Shown: one piece after another, positions 1 to 12,716 of the stretch | Position numbering within the stretch: the first letter of the stretch is position 1 | Layout: every line of letters starts with the position of its first letter | Origin: Polyporus tsugae | Taxonomy: Eukaryota; Basidiomycota; Agaricomycetes; Polyporales; Polyporaceae | Length of the DNA stretch: 64,000 nt | Direction of reading: 5' to 3' | Assembly: GCA_024305745.1 (NCBI GenBank) | Contig: JAHRBS010000004.1 | Span: 2,604,001 to 2,668,000, forward strand | The notes under the pieces: model-generated | Seen by the model: only the letters and a program-made list of their open reading frames with translations | Database searches by the model: none | Told to the model about the DNA's origin: nothing | Made by a program: the position numbers and the translations under genes

Positions 1-354
1 TGCGGCATTGATGATGAACTCCAGGATGTAGAAGGGGAGTGTTGGACAATCGTTCACGAGACTCAAAACGACGGTGGTAATCGAGAGCGCCGCCATAGCA
101 AGGTAGATGATGATGTACGTCTGGGAGTGAACGAATCGGTTGGCAATATTCTTTGCGATCTCATCTTTGGTCATAGAGTATATTGAACGGGTTGGTCTGC
201 AGTGTCAAAAAGGAGGAGACGGGCTATTAGGAGTCCATGAGTTGGCAGGGTCTCGTCGGACAGGTGGGACGTACGTTGTCGATGCGCCATTAGTAAGGGG
301 TTCGCTCTCCCCCGCCTCGAGGTCCGCTAGCCGTTGGTCGGGAGAGGAAGACAT
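1..354 (-). CDS. N-terminus of a small membrane protein (ion-transport-like), runs off the window
   Basis: The 5' end of a gene read leftwards. Exon 1 is 354-275, beginning ATG TCT TCC. A 78-nt intron (274-197) has a strong GTACGT donor and a TGCAG acceptor, and exon 2 (196-1) stays in frame across it. The visible protein has about 35 polar, acidic residues, then an amphipathic stretch, then a hydrophobic helix (YIIIYLAMAALSITTVVLSL) that would be a first transmembrane segment, followed by a second hydrophobic run at the window edge. The layout and sequence resemble short fungal proteins with a voltage-sensor or ion-transport domain, but only the first helix is present, so the family is inferred. 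The start and intron are read directly. Confidence 0.6.
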
Positions 355-589
355 GAGTCCGCGGGTCAAGAGCGCGACTCCAGGGCGTCGACTCGCCATT
401 ACCGTCCTTTGGCCTCGTTCCGCAGCGGCACCCTCGGCACTCCTATTCAGCCAAACACACACACACAGCGCTTATCATTCAACTGCAAGCACTGTGAGGT
501 AGTCTGGTTGCTACACTCATCTCATCCTCCCCTCTGCTTCACCCTCACACGCTCTCATCTGATCTTCGTAGTCGACACAATTAGCCAAG

Positions 590-1987
590 ATGGGTGGCGG
601 AGACTTGAACATGAAAAAGTCCTGGCACCCGCTCCTGTTGAAAAACCAGGAGCGGGTGTGGCTCGAGGAGAAGAAAGCGGTATGTTTTGTCCGTTCATTT
701 CTAAATAAGTGTAGCATTGACAAACCTCTCCACTAAGCTCGAGGAGAAGAAGAAGCTGGATCAGCTCCGCAAGGAAAAAGAGGAGGAACGTCAGCTGCAA
801 GAGCTGCAGAGGCTCCAGGAGGAGCAGACGGGGAAGAAGAGGACGGAGAAACTGGACTGGATGTATGCCACTCCGGCGACTGGGAGCGGACAGAACCCAA
901 ATGACCTGGAGGACTATCTTCTGGGTAAGAAACGGGTTGACAAGATGCTCACGGCGGAAGAGAACGAGAAGGTGTGCATGATCATCTCTACACTCACAAA
1001 TTCTGTCTGTAACTGCGTCTTCAATAGATCGGTGCCGCCCACAAGAACTTCATTGCTACCCAGTACGCCAACAGCGTGCGGGATACTGCGGCGAAGATCC
1101 GCGAGGATCCGCTTCTTGCCATCAAGCAGCAGGAGCAAGCGGCGTACCAGGCCCTCATGGCCAACCCTCTCCGTCTCCGCGAGATGCAAGAGCGTAACGG
1201 CATCAAACCCAAGAAGGAGAAGAAAGACAAGAAGGAGAAGAAGTACAAACATCGCAAGGACAAGCACAGGGCAAACTCCCGCCCGCGTTCACCGGACGAT
1301 GACAGGGACAGAAGACGTTCCAATTCGAGGGACGGCTACTCCCGTAGACGTTCTCTTAGTCCATACACCCGCCATTCCCGTTCACCTGCTCCCTCACGTT
1401 CACGCAACGATGACGATCGTCGGGACGACTACTATTCCAGTCGCCGTGGCTGCAGTCGCGAACGAACACCTGAACGCTTTCACGACAGCCGGCGACGATC
1501 TCTCGAGGTTGTGAAAGTCGGAACTTGGTCCCGATCGGACGAGTCAGACGAGAACGGATATGACTCTCGTCGTGGGCGGAGCCGCAGCCCCATCACACGC
1601 CAGGACGACTATGAGAGCAGAAAGCGAAGGAGAAGCTCGAGTCGCAGGCTCCGGCGATCCGATCCTGTACCCCCGAAGCGGATACGAATGAGCCCTCCCC
1701 CTCTTCGTACATCCGCGAGGCCCACGGATAGCGCGGAGGACCGCGCCGCACGGCTAGCTGCCATGTCTTCTAACGCCACGTCGCTCACGGAGGACCGCCG
1801 CGAGCATCTCACGAAACTCCTCCAACGAGAGAAGGAGGAGCTAGAGGTGGAAGAACTGGCGCGGGCCAAGTCGAAGGGCATGGGCGGATTCCTCTCTCAC
1901 GAGCAGAAGAAGGTCTTTGGAGGTGCAGGTGGGCTGGAGGAGCGGATTAGGAGGGGGCGAGGACAGATGCGCGTCGGGGCAGACTAG
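590..1987 (+). CDS. CWC25: Pre-mRNA splicing factor CWC25
   Basis: Nuclear spliceosome factor that joins the activated spliceosome and promotes the first catalytic step. Three exons (590-679, 738-971, 1028-1987) give 427 residues; all junctions are GT-AG and in phase. The first 30 residues ([20 protein letters not shown]) match the start of the Cir_N domain. They are followed by a Lys/Glu-rich coiled coil, the 'KLDWMYATP' region and '[11 protein letters not shown]', all typical of CWC25. The middle is a long Lys-rich then Arg/Ser-rich tract (residues about 150-320), and the C-terminus ([20 protein letters not shown], then [14 protein letters not shown]) is the conserved family tail. Length and order are normal and nothing is broken. 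Confidence 0.93.
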
Positions 1988-2486
1988 ACGGGGTTCGTTG
2001 GGCACTGTGAGTTCGACGCCGTGTACTACGATTCTCGATCGTTATTTGAGATGTTGTGACCGCAGTAGCGCTTTGGGAGGCTCCGCAACGAAGGCGTCGT
2101 GCGGACCATCGGTCATGAATTGGTCCTGCGTTACAGGCTTCGAATGGAGCAAGAGACAGCTGATCTGTGCTCGCCGTGGGCGCCTGAGAGTTCGGACATT
2201 CCAAATGTCGAGATCGGGTGGAAGATCCGACGGCCGAAGTGGTTTTAAATTGTGGTCGCGAGAAAAGGTGAGACATCGGCTGGCCGCTGGAGCGGGTTCG
2301 TTGATGACATGCTGCCTCTGCCTGCACGAGCCTGAGAGAACCGCTCAAACCAAAGTCAACGGGGGCGGCTTCGAGAGCACATGCATATAAGGGCTTCCTT
2401 GAATGCAAGGAGGGGCCGCCGTGCACTCCACGATTCATGTTCCGAACTTGAGCATTTCTCGTCCGTACCACGTCCCTCTCTTCTCC
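1988..2486. other. Intergenic region, CWC25 to MFS transporter
   Basis: 499 bp between two genes on the plus strand. A TATA-like GCATATAAG lies at 2384-2391, about 100 bp before the transporter start. An upstream in-frame ATG at 2403 exists, but it lies too close to the TATA box to be the likely start. Nothing else recognised. Confidence 0.5.
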
Positions 2487-4537
2487 ATGGATTTCCTTGA
2501 GGAGCCAACTGGCCAGTCGCTCGCGACAAGCTGTGTGGGTAACGTCGACGACAACGTTACTGTGAACGAGTCCCCATCCCCCGGCCTCCAGGAGACCCAA
2601 GAACATGGTGCGTTTTTCCATATTATTCTGTAGTATCTCATGATTCACGGACTATACGCCCCCAGGCATGAAAGGACAGCATCAACTCAACTCTCAGCCA
2701 GCCTCTCAGCCATATAGCATCTACACCGCCGGGGAAAAGTGGTTCATCCTTGCGGTTGCCGCATTTGCTGCCATGTTCAGGTAAAGTATCTACGCTTCGT
2801 ACCACTTCAAGACATCGACCTGATTCTGCCTCTAGCCCTCTCACAGCGAACATTTACTTTCCGGCCATACCTACTATGTCCAAAGCTTTCAACAAATCCA
2901 CGGAGCTGATCAACCTCACCGTCACGGTGTACATGGTTGTGCAAGGGGTCGGTTCGTATTTGCTATCACTGTCTGTACCCGCTTCCTCGCAGCTAATGCC
3001 TAGTTGCCTACCGTTCCGCCCCTAGCTCCCATGCTCTGGGGCACGTTGTCCGACCGCTGGGGAAGAAGACCCATGTTCATCTGCTGCATGATCATACTGT
3101 CGCTATCCTGCGTCGGACTCGCGCTTGTACCCACGGACGCATACTGGGGCCTCATGCTCCTCCGATGCTTACAGGCATTCGGCTCTGCAAGCACGGTTGC
3201 TCTCGGTGAGTGTGATCTGAGCTAGAAGGTGAAAATTGCTGGGAAGCTGACATGAGGTCTTCGCAGGCGCTGGGGTAATTGCAGATATCGCTGCCCCATT
3301 CGAGCGTGGCAGCTTCTTCGGCTTATGGAACATCGGTCCGATGATTGGACCCTGTTTGGGTCCTGTAGTAGGCGGAGTTCTTGCAGATAAGCTGGGCTGG
3401 AGGTACTTGTGTCCGTCGGAGATCATGTGTAACCTAGTCTGTGGCTCATTTTCTGCTTCTTCTAGGTCTATCTTTTGGTTTCTCGCTATTTCTTCCGGTA
3501 TATGTGCGGTAGTCATGATTCTGTGAGTGTCCTCTCTGCCGTTCACCAGGAACTACTGACAAATAGAACAGCCTTATACCGGAGACACTACGTGCAATGT
3601 GTGGCAACGGAAGCGTGCCTCCCCCCAAGGCGTACATGCCCCTAATCCCCATCATTGGGCCGAAGGCGCAAGAGCCAGACTATTCGAGCCGTGGGGCTCG
3701 CAGGGGGTTCGCAAATCCGCTCCTCCTCTTCCTCTACCCTGACGTGACGCTTCTGCTGTTACTGAACGCATTCGTATATTCGGAGTTCTACGCGGTCACC
3801 GCCACCATCTCGACGCTCTTCCAGACAACATACCCGTTCCTCAACCAGACCGACGTCGGTTTGTGCTTCCTCGCCATCGGCGGCGGCATGCTCGTTGGCG
3901 GCGTTGTCATAGGGAAGCTACTCGATGCTGACTACCAGCGCATCAAGAGGACGACATTGCGGAGGTTGGAACAGGAGAAGGTCCCAGCCGAGGACCTGAT
4001 CAAGGGGGAGCACTTCCCCTTCGAATACGCCCGCCTCCGGACGATGCCCGTGTACTTGGCCATTTTTGTAATTGCGAGCATCGGCTACGGTTGGTGTTTG
4101 CATGCCAAAGTGTCCCTCGCCGGGCCCCTGGTCTTGCAGATTATCAGTAAGTCGACGGTCATTCATAGCGCGTCGGATTCTGTCTGACTCTGTCCGTCTA
4201 GTTGGCTGGGTGACCGTGTCCATGATGAACAGCGCCCAAACGCTCATCATCGACCTGGCCCCAGAGCATGGGTCGGCCATCACAGCATGCGTATGTGTGC
4301 CCACGACTCGTCACAACCCGCCGTGCTTACCACGTCTCTTAGAACAATCTCGTTCGCTGCTCCTTCGGTGCCGCATTCGTCTCGGTCATCGACCTCATCC
4401 TGAAACGCCTCGGCACGGGATGGACATACGTCCTTTTGTCTAGTATCTGCGTCGTCTTCTCCCCGATTTACTGGATCTTGATGAAGTATGGGCCTAAGTG
4501 GAGGGCAGCGCGTTGGGCCAAAGGACTGGCGTCCTAG
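2487..4537 (+). CDS. MFS multidrug/polyamine-type transporter (DHA1-like)
   Basis: Plasma-membrane proton-coupled exporter or transporter of the major facilitator superfamily. Nine exons can be read with in-phase GT-AG junctions: 2487-2607, 2666-2780, 2836-2951, 3026-3205, 3267-3402, 3466-3522, 3572-4146, 4202-4290 and 4343-4537, giving 527 residues. About 60 hydrophilic residues precede the first helix (KWFILAVAAFAAMF). The MFS signature after helix 2 is clear (WGTLSDRWGRRPMF). Helices 4-6 contain FERGSFFGLWNIGPMIGPCLGP, which resembles the DHA1 drug/H+ antiporter motif, and a long cytosolic loop follows helix 6. The start at 2487 sits in CCATGG. Substrate cannot be told from sequence. Confidence 0.88.
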
Positions 4538-4970
4538 ATAAAGACGTAGATGGAACGTACTTTAGATACGTGTTCTACTAGTAGTTGTAGGAGGTAACTC
4601 CTCAGCACACGGACATGGATCATCCTGTAACTTAGACTGTCACTTACGGAGGCAACACAATCCTGACATAGTATCTTAATCTGATTCGGTAGTCATACTG
4701 AATATCTGCTCTTCAGCAACTGAAGTGCTTCGTTTGCAATCCCTCGCAACTGCACAGAGATAGGACATGGTGTCTAGCAGAAATAGGTAGCAATATGCAT
4801 CGCTAACATTTGCAAAAGTTACAAGTACATCAAAACTATACACAATAAAGGCCTAGAAAGATCCGGGGGAGTTCGCGGTTGTGTTAGTAGGATAGTCACG
4901 AGGGATAGCAAGGCGGAAACAAAAATTGGCAGTACCGCTGCCCAGGACTCAACTGTGCCTATCCGTATAA
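4538..4970. other. Convergent 3' intergenic region
   Basis: 433 bp between the 3' ends of the transporter and the minus-strand regulator. It should hold both terminators. No repeat or further gene seen. Confidence 0.5.
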
Positions 4971-7900
4971 TCATTGTCGAGGTGTGGAATCGTGTCGCGA
5001 GCGACTTGGGTGCGAGGCGTAGTGGCGGTCGAGGGAAAAGGACGGGTAATTGACGTCATGGACGAAGTCCTGCGACAAGTGACCCTGGCCGAACGTGAAA
5101 GGCTCCTGCATGCCAGTGGACGTCTGCGGGGTGTGCAACGACGGCGGGTGCGGTACGTGCGGCTGCTGCTGGGAGTAGCCTGGCAAAGCGCTGTACGAAA
5201 TTGGTGCACTTACGTCCGTCGATGCCGTTGGCGGCATTTGCGAGGGCCCTTCCGTGTTTATCAGCTGGATTGGCCACCACTGATATCCCGGGTGGAAGGA
5301 TGTGGACGCCTCTGCATGCGGTGCTAGAGAGTGCGCGACCATACGTGCGTGGGGAGCCGAGTCCCAGCTGCCGTTGTTTGAGCTACTGGTACTGCTGTAG
5401 CTATCCACCGGGGGCACGGCGTACAAATCGCGCACTGACACATCGGGATTCTTGTGACTTCCTAAGGCGTCCTCCGCATTGCGCTTTCGCCCACTACCAG
5501 TTTGTGGACGATACTTGTATTCATCCAAGTGTGCCCTTTCTCCTTCCAGCAACATTCGAAGACGAGTGGTGAAGGGCCAGAGCCTCTGTAGATGCCGATT
5601 GAAACGCGTCCCAAGTCCCGTGAAAAAATCTGAACCAACCTCAATCTGTTTGCACGCCTCTATGCACCTTGTAAGACCAAGGGATGCCTGAGGATCCGAA
5701 GGCTGTCGTGCCACTTGATGATGAAAATTCATCAACACCACAACCATACCAATAGACGGAATGTAACGCACAGGCCACAACATGCATAATGCTGATGCAC
5801 GCGAGTCATTTATCAGCGGAAGATAGGTGATCCGGAAGCGCATGCAACGTACCCTGCACTCTGGAGGTAGATGCACATGAAAGGAGGGGCGCTTTCCAGC
5901 CCAAACATATCGCTGTAGGATTCCGCTGTTCATCTGTTAGCGACGCAACCCAGAACCGTGACGATAGTACTCACCCATCGCACTAATTTGCACAGCAGCG
6001 CCGGTGCAGACATCAAATGCCTTTAAGGCAACCGGATCACTTTGTAAGGCCGTTGGGTGCGAAACGCTTCTGAGGAAAGATGAGAAACCATCCATTAACC
6101 ATTAACCTGTCAGCCTACTCACTCATCGTATGCAGGAAGGCTGTACACACAGTAGTCAGCGATCAGGTAACTGGCGATGGGATGGAATGTGCGTACAATG
6201 CACGATGAAGCAGCAGGACTGCCGCGTTGTACTCGATATGCAACACGAGTATATGAGGCAGCACAGTCGTATGCTTGTCGTTTGGCGAGTACCGGAGATC
6301 ACGAGGAAGTTCATTTAACCACTTGTTCAAGCGCGACTCGAGCTCCTCTAAAAGAACTCGACGAGTTGTGCTTGTCGAGACCTGCACGGGGTAAATTTTG
6401 TCCATGATATCGGTGATGATAACCGCTGCGGGCAGTGTCAGTTGAGTATGCGTAAAGTCCATGACTGGCCTGCTTACACAAGTTACAAGCTTCCCGGAAG
6501 CATGACATTAGTTTAGCTGTCTGTGGGGCGAAGTTTCCCAGAACCCCTGGCGGATACGGCTGCCACAACTCAGTCTCATCAACCTGAGTCGGAGCATCTC
6601 GTCAACAAGGATAACGACATCTACAGTGGAGCTCATACAGACCTCGTTGATGTCGGGTAGAGGTGTGGAGTAGTCGTTTGCACGGAAAGTGATCGGCCTG
6701 CCGAGCCACACCGCGGACAACCTGACGATCCTTGTAAAGACGCACAACTGCAGTCAATAGCTTGCTGATCTTGCTCACTTGTCTGAGATACAACAAGACC
6801 ACCAAATGTGCTTGCGGATCTGCTTCTCGATCTCGGTGAAGAGTGGTTGCTTGCCATCGATCGTCCAGTTGTCGGCGTTGCGGTTCATGCCTAGATCTAC
6901 GGCCTACAGCACCGTCAGTTGACACGATGATTTCACATCATAGGGACATACCATGCGCAACGCCGTACCTGCATATGGGGGATCCAAATAGTCAGCATGG
7001 ACACAGTCGACGGTCCGAAGACGGAAATAAAATTTTAGCTCACCGCTGTACAACCATCCCTTGTCCATCGCACCTAGGCGCGAGTTGGTGAGCAATCCAA
7101 ACACGGGGTAGTATCACACGCACCCATGCCGAACGCACGGATAGCAAGGAGCAGTAATGCTTGGCAAGTTGATGGTTGACTGCTCTGATACTTCTTGTCT
7201 AAAATACTGTAAGCAACGAGAAACGTCAATAGATCGTCACAGTGCTTACCGAGAAGGCGATGGGCATCCTGGGCATATTGTTGCCCAGCCGTCACAAAAC
7301 GACCGTCTGGCGCTTGGTGGTCTTCGGGCCTATTCGAGTATCTTGCAGCAATCGCGAACATAGAGAGTAACAACATCTTGCAGGGTCGCTGCATCAAGTG
7401 TGGGTTCGTGAACGTCTGCGTCTGGTGCGATGGTGGTACATTGTGATCTCTAGGTGATAACCAACGTTAGGATCACTCAATCAGCGGGTATTATGAAAAC
7501 GAACCCGCTGGAGATAAAGCCCCTTGCATGAGTAAGGTCGGATTATAGCAACGAAATACGCACGTTGCTCTGTAGTTATGCAGGAAATCCTGCTTGTGGA
7601 TGATCGGGAAGAAGGGGTGGACGTATGCGAAGTAGAGCTGGAGGAGAAAACTTTGCACGTCCGGTGGGGGCAACTCCACATCGATTTCCTCTTCCTCCCG
7701 CATAACATCGTACGATGGTTGCTCCGAATCTCCATTTTGAGAGAACCTCCTAACGACATGATCGAGGTAAGGGAAAGGTGGATATGGCATCTACGACAGT
7801 GTGGACGAACCAAATCCTATTGACCTCCTTGTCATTGGCGCTTTTCCTGTGGCTTTGCGCAAGCAACGGAAGCCCGGACGCAGGTCCATGGTAGCGGAGC

Positions 7901-9131
7901 TGTTGTATAGAAGTTATTGGACTGAATAGAACTCGTGATACAGGACCAACCTCTTTGTTCTGGTCAACCGAAAGCTGTCCAAAGGCCTCGGCAGTGTCCT
8001 CCACTGGCACGTTTCCGGGTCCATACGTTGGTTCTACGCGCGATATAAGTAAAGCACCAACCCGAATGGCACAGTGTCACTTGCGGTTGGCATCAGGCAG
8101 AGTATATAGGTCGTCCCACCTCTGTTGCTGCGCAGAACCGCCGTATGATAGTCTTCTGCGTGTCCGTGACTGATCGGTTCCACCCCCATCCGCGCGAGAC
8201 GAGGACCGAGATGTAGCGCTGACTGGAGAGGAAAGGGACGGCCATTGGGAATTGTGTGCAAGCCTGCGAGATAATTGGTCCTGCCACTCTCTCGTCGGAG
8301 TGGCAGACGCGGTGGGGTCTAAGGCAGACGGTGAGGAGTGAACACACGCAACGTTTGCAAACAGACCTTGAGAGACTATCTCCCGCGAGACACGAGACTG
8401 CCTGCGAGAACGTCTATCGTCTCGCAGAGGGGTGTACTCAGGTACTTCGACGAGAGACGCGTAGAAACTTTCGCTAGTCGGATCCTGTTGCTGTATCGGA
8501 CTTGCCGCGCCCTAAACAGAAGGTCAGCGTCATCTTAGGCAGGGCAGACAAGGTAACAGACGTATGGGCCAACTTGGACACGATCGAGGATGGCATTTGC
8601 GAAGGCATCGTGGCGGAGGTCGGTAATGATGTCTTGTGCCCGCGGCGACTCCATAATGGTTGCGAGAATGCACTCGACCTGGTTCCATCGTTGCTCTATG
8701 GAGTGGATGTAGCCTTTAGGAGGGCCGCGTTTGAAACTGGGACCTGAATATGCAGATTGAGATGATATCCGGGAGGATGGCGAAAAGGTTGGAAATGCGG
8801 TGCGCGATCGTACCTTCGAAGGTACAGACTACCGACCGATCTTTCTTCAGCGAATGGGGCAGGGGGACCCGGGGATTCAACTCACGCGTGTTTGCGATTC
8901 CGCAATTCTTACATTTGTCCTCTGAGCCAACTTCGCACTTGCTCTTTATCTTCCTACATCTGTCGCATGCTATATGCCTGGTTAGGACCGCGACAGTGGA
9001 GAGACGAGGGATGGTGTACCTCTGGTTCCGCGTCTGACTGCGGGTTGGTTGCTGGACCCGGGCTCATTTGGGTTGTCCTCGTCGGAAAGATTGAAGGGAG
9101 GGTTGTGCGCAAGCTCTTGGAAGGAGGTCAT
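4971..9131 (-). CDS. Zn2Cys6 fungal-specific transcription factor
   Basis: Nuclear DNA-binding regulator. Translation starts at 9131 (MTSFQELAHNPPFNL). The zinc cluster begins after the first intron as ACDRCRKIKSKCEVGSEDKC and continues KNCGIANT-LC, giving C-x2-C-x6-C-x7-C-x2-C-x6-C. The sixth cysteine comes from a 15-nt micro-exon at 8814-8828. The usual linker GPSFKRGPPKGYIHSIEQRW follows from 8743. The central Fungal_trans domain is recognised from 'LYFAYVHPFFPIIHKQDFL' (about 7580-7640), 'FAIAARYSNRPED' and 'QALLLLAIRAFGMGA', down to about 6600. The C-terminal exon (5933-4971) is Ser/Pro/His-rich and looks like an activation region. At least ten introns are present and not all were resolved. 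Targets unknown; the linker and middle domain resemble XlnR-type regulators, but only at family level. Confidence 0.85.
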
Positions 9132-9398
9132 GGTGGAAGGAGTGTGAAGCATGAGACGGTGGCGGTTGGCAGGAATGCCAAACGATGACCCGGGGCCATT
9201 GTGGGCCCTGACATCACCGACGTTGGTGCAGAACTTACTCCCGCCCCGAGTCGCTGTCCTTGTGGCGTATCCCACCACGTGGCCGTGCTTCCCCTGTCCC
9301 CGGCAAGTTCCGGGGCGCAAGTCTTGTCACGGCCCAACGTAACTTAACTCTGACCATCGCCGTCCCTCGACGTCCACCGTCCAACGAGTCCCTACTTA

Positions 9399-10497
9399 AT
9401 GGCCGCAGCACTACCGCTCACCTTCAACCGTGAGCACCATAACGCATGGTGCGCTGCAGCTCATCGTTAACCTCTCCCCCAGAGGCTGTTCGCGGCGTTG
9501 CAGAGTTCAGTGAGCTCCTCCCGTCAAGCTGCGTCGTACGCTCCTGACTCTGAATCCTGACGCTCCAAGTCGAGGTCGCAATACACACTATCCTCTATGT
9601 GCGCCAGATCTACCCGGTGGAGATATTTGTCCGCAGGAGAAAATACGATACTCCTGTTTTTCAATCTCGACACCCCGCGTTGAACGAGTACATCGCTGGT
9701 GCTATCAAAGCTATCATGGACGAGTTGTCCCTCGTATGAAACCCGTCCGCCTCTCCGTTTACCTCATGGCTCAAACCTATCCAGGGCAATGTCGACAAGG
9801 TTGTCGTAGTCATAAAGGATGCGGAAGAGCAGCCGCTCGAGCGTTTCATCTTTGCCGTCCGCAATACACTCGACGTGGAGGCTTACAACAAAGACACCAG
9901 GTCTCATAAGTGCAAACGAGCCCACCCACATTTGCCGTACTGATAGGTCATGACTAGCGTCGACGGTGCTGTCTCCGTAGACTCTATGGGACAGTACTTC
10001 CGTTCTGCCCTCATCAAGCTCAACATGATTGAAGCCCAGCTCGGCCAGATATGTCTCGATGGTAATTTTGGTTTCTCCTCGTTCGTATTGCGAAAGAGGC
10101 TACAGCTGTGCCGACCCAGATCTTTCCTTTACGATCCTGCTTGAATTGCTGGACAACAAGGCTCCTACCGCGAGCCACGGTAAGGTATATCTCTGACATG
10201 GTCTGGAGAGCGCAACTTAGTCGGTGAATGTATCACTGTCCAGGACCCTCCACCTTGGATCCCAGCGACGACACAGCACACCACCTCTGGAGTTTCCGAT
10301 ACTGCAGAACTCCACATGGTCCGGGCTGTGGATACTGGCATAATCAACGTATGTGACCATTGATGTGATGGCCCCATTTGTCCCACCTCATGACGGCAAG
10401 CATGCACCAGTTATCTTTAGCAGTCCAGGAGTCGGAACACAAGTTGAATCTAGCAAAGGAACCAGAAACGAAAGGGAAGGATAAGGCGCCTGTATGA
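9399..10497 (+). CDS. REV7: REV7/MAD2B-like HORMA domain protein
   Basis: HORMA-domain adaptor; family members bind REV3 and REV1 in translesion DNA polymerase zeta. Exon 1 is 9399-9429, exon 2 is only 27 nt (9483-9509), and exon 3 starts at 9570. The junctions give AEFIEVAIHTILYVRQIYP, which aligns with human MAD2L2 at the corresponding position. It is followed by VEIFVRRRKYDTPVFQSRHP, a helix (NEYIAGAIKAIMDEL) and the core strand DKVVVVIKDAEEQPLERFIF. Later exons include LSFTILLELLDNKAP and the seat-belt-like end DPPPWIPATTQ. About 245 residues, near the normal length for the family. It shares a 267-bp divergent promoter region with the regulator. A MAD2 checkpoint protein is less likely given the VREVYP-like and PPPWI matches. 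Confidence 0.85.
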
Positions 10498-10607
10498 GCG
10501 CCTCTCGTCTGCGTAATTAGCCAAGCACAGGAAAGCTCGATAATAGTATCATGTAGGAGTGCAAGCTAGTGTACAACGGAGGTAGCTCAATAACCGAGTC
10601 CGCAAGA

Positions 10608-12474
10608 TTAAACGTCCACTCGTATACGCTGAACAATAGGTATGATCCTCTCCCACTCTTCCATAGCCTACAAGGAACGAATTGGTGCTGAGCGGGTGTC
10701 CCAGACATACGGAAAGACAGATACCCACCGCCTTATAGAACTCGATCTGACCGTCGACATAGTTTCCGAGCATCTCCTTCATCTCGGACTCCTTGGCGCA
10801 CTGGAAGATCTTCTGCTCACGAAGGGTTTCATCGCTGAACGCGTCCGAGGTTTCATGCGCTGTCTGAACAGCGTCTTGGAGCTATGCAGCAATTTGGGTG
10901 GATGACTATGTAGACGAGTAGGAATGGAACGAGCATCCTCACCTCCTTGATCTTCGTGTCCAACTTGCGCATGCGCTCGACCCTGGTCCGATCGTCGTCC
11001 GCGCCGCGAATGGCATCGACCCTGTCCCGGATATATGCGCCCAGACCAAGTCCAGTGCTCCCTGCACGACCGTTGATCACTGCCGCGAGGCGATCGCGCT
11101 CCGCGGTAACCTGCGAAAGATACTCCGAGAGCTCCTCAAAGTCCATCTGTTTCTGGTCGCGAAGCTTCAGTACCGCGCGATTCGCGTGCGAGTACTGAAG
11201 TACGGAATGAAGGTGGACGAGGAACGGGTCCGTGGTCATTTGCGTCTGCGAGGATCACGGCGCTCAACGCTACACGTCTTTCAAAGGTAAAGGCGAGACG
11301 ACGAACCGTGTGACGCAGTAGCGCGGAGAACTCCAGGAGTGTATTCGAGAAGTGATTAAGCGGGTCGGTGATGCCTGACTCGAGGAAACCGAGGCCTTGT
11401 ATGGCAACAGCGAGGTCGTGGTAGTCGCCAGTCAGATCTTCACCCGGTTCGGGGTTGCCGTCTCCTTCAGCCTTAGATACTCTCGCACGCATAGGCGGTA
11501 TCGGGGAGCGACAGGGGGGAGTACTCACCATTGGTGCGGCTCCGCACGCGGCTGAAGAGCCGCTCCGAGAGCGAGATGCCTTCTTCGAACTTGTCCACGT
11601 GCTCGCGCATGGCGAGGAAGCGTTCGTCTGGCTTGCGTACGCGCGAAAACGCGTTCAGCAGACTATCTGAGATGCTGTCGATCACGCCAGCGGACTGCTC
11701 TGGGACTGGAGGGTGCGCGACGTGTTGGTGCATGATTACGTGCTAGGAGGGATCAGTTGGGAGATGCGCTACGACAATATTGCGCGGCGCACCCATTCTG
11801 TTGACTCGAAGAAGGCACGAAGCAGTGTACTCCTCTGGAGGGTGGGGTGACGGGCGAGGCGTTGGAGGAAACGGTGCAAGCTGCGCACAGTAAGACGGTA
11901 ATTCGAGGACATCCCGCACAAGACTTACTCCGAGCGTCGCCGCTCCATAAACTCGGGACTGAACCTATCTCCGGTGACATACTCTGTATGGTCCCGGGTC
12001 AGGATGACAAAATAAGAGGATTATACGCGAAACTGACCGAGTCTGTGCTTGTCCGGCAGAGGAGGCACAACACAAGCAGGGAAATCCTTGGCTAGGTGCG
12101 TTCTCAAAAAGACGAAGTCTTGGAATCGTCTCCTCGCCGAAGGATTGGGTGTGGAGAATATGGGGAGGTTCGTCTGCTGCGGTTGTGAGCCACTGCCCTA
12201 GGATGTAGAGGAATGCAAGACCCGCCTTCGCAGACACAAGGTACGAGACGTAAGCATCCTTAGTCTCTGCTAGCTCCTTGACTGGGTCCTTCACGCTCGT
12301 AATGAGGTATCCTTCCCACTTGGGGTCGTGGGGCTCGCGACCATCTTCGCTCTCGGATGTGCTCTGCCTGAAGCCAGGCCCTGGCCGAGCTGCGGAGGTG
12401 CCTTCGTACGTTACCGGCGCTGCGGGGGACTCCCAGGTGACACTGTCGAAAACGTCCTCGTCATCGCCGAGCAT
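10608..12474 (-). CDS. SNX4: Sorting nexin SNX4/ATG24 (PX-BAR)
   Basis: Endosomal PX-BAR protein; the family returns cargo from endosomes to the Golgi and acts in selective autophagy. The start at 12474 gives an acidic leader (MLGDDEDVFDSVTWESP). The PX domain runs from PKWEGYLITSVKDPVKE through FVFLRTHLAKDFPACVVPPL and YVTGDRFSPEFMERRR. The BAR region follows: IDSISDSLLNAFSRVRKPDE, RFLAMREHVDKFEEGISLSE, DLTGDYHDLAVAIQGLGFLE, LKLRDQKQMDFEELSEYLSQ and, at the C-terminus, a final exon encoding AMEEWERIIPIV with stop at 10608-10610. These blocks match SNX4/ATG24 rather than ATG20/SNX41. Several short introns. It shares a 242-bp divergent upstream region with the next gene. Confidence 0.88.
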
Positions 12475-12716
12475 GTCGCAGACGTGGACGAGGGCGCGGA
12501 AGGCAAGAGGGCGGGCTGCGCAGTGACGGAGAGGGGCGAGATTGTCAATGGAAGGCGGGAGATGAGTGGCCGAGCGGCTGGTGGATCGCTTGGGAGAGAT
12601 GCAAGCGCGACGTCAGATGGAGGCATCCGACCGCGGACAGCACTGCGTTCACTCCTCTGCACGCGTCTCTCGGTCAACAACCGTCAACACTCTCCTTTCT
12701 TCCCCCACCGACCGCC

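Noticed and set aside
2403..2486. Upstream start of the MFS transporter at 2403
   Set aside because: Only about 15 bp from the likely TATA box; the ATG at 2487 has a better context and the added residues have no conserved feature.
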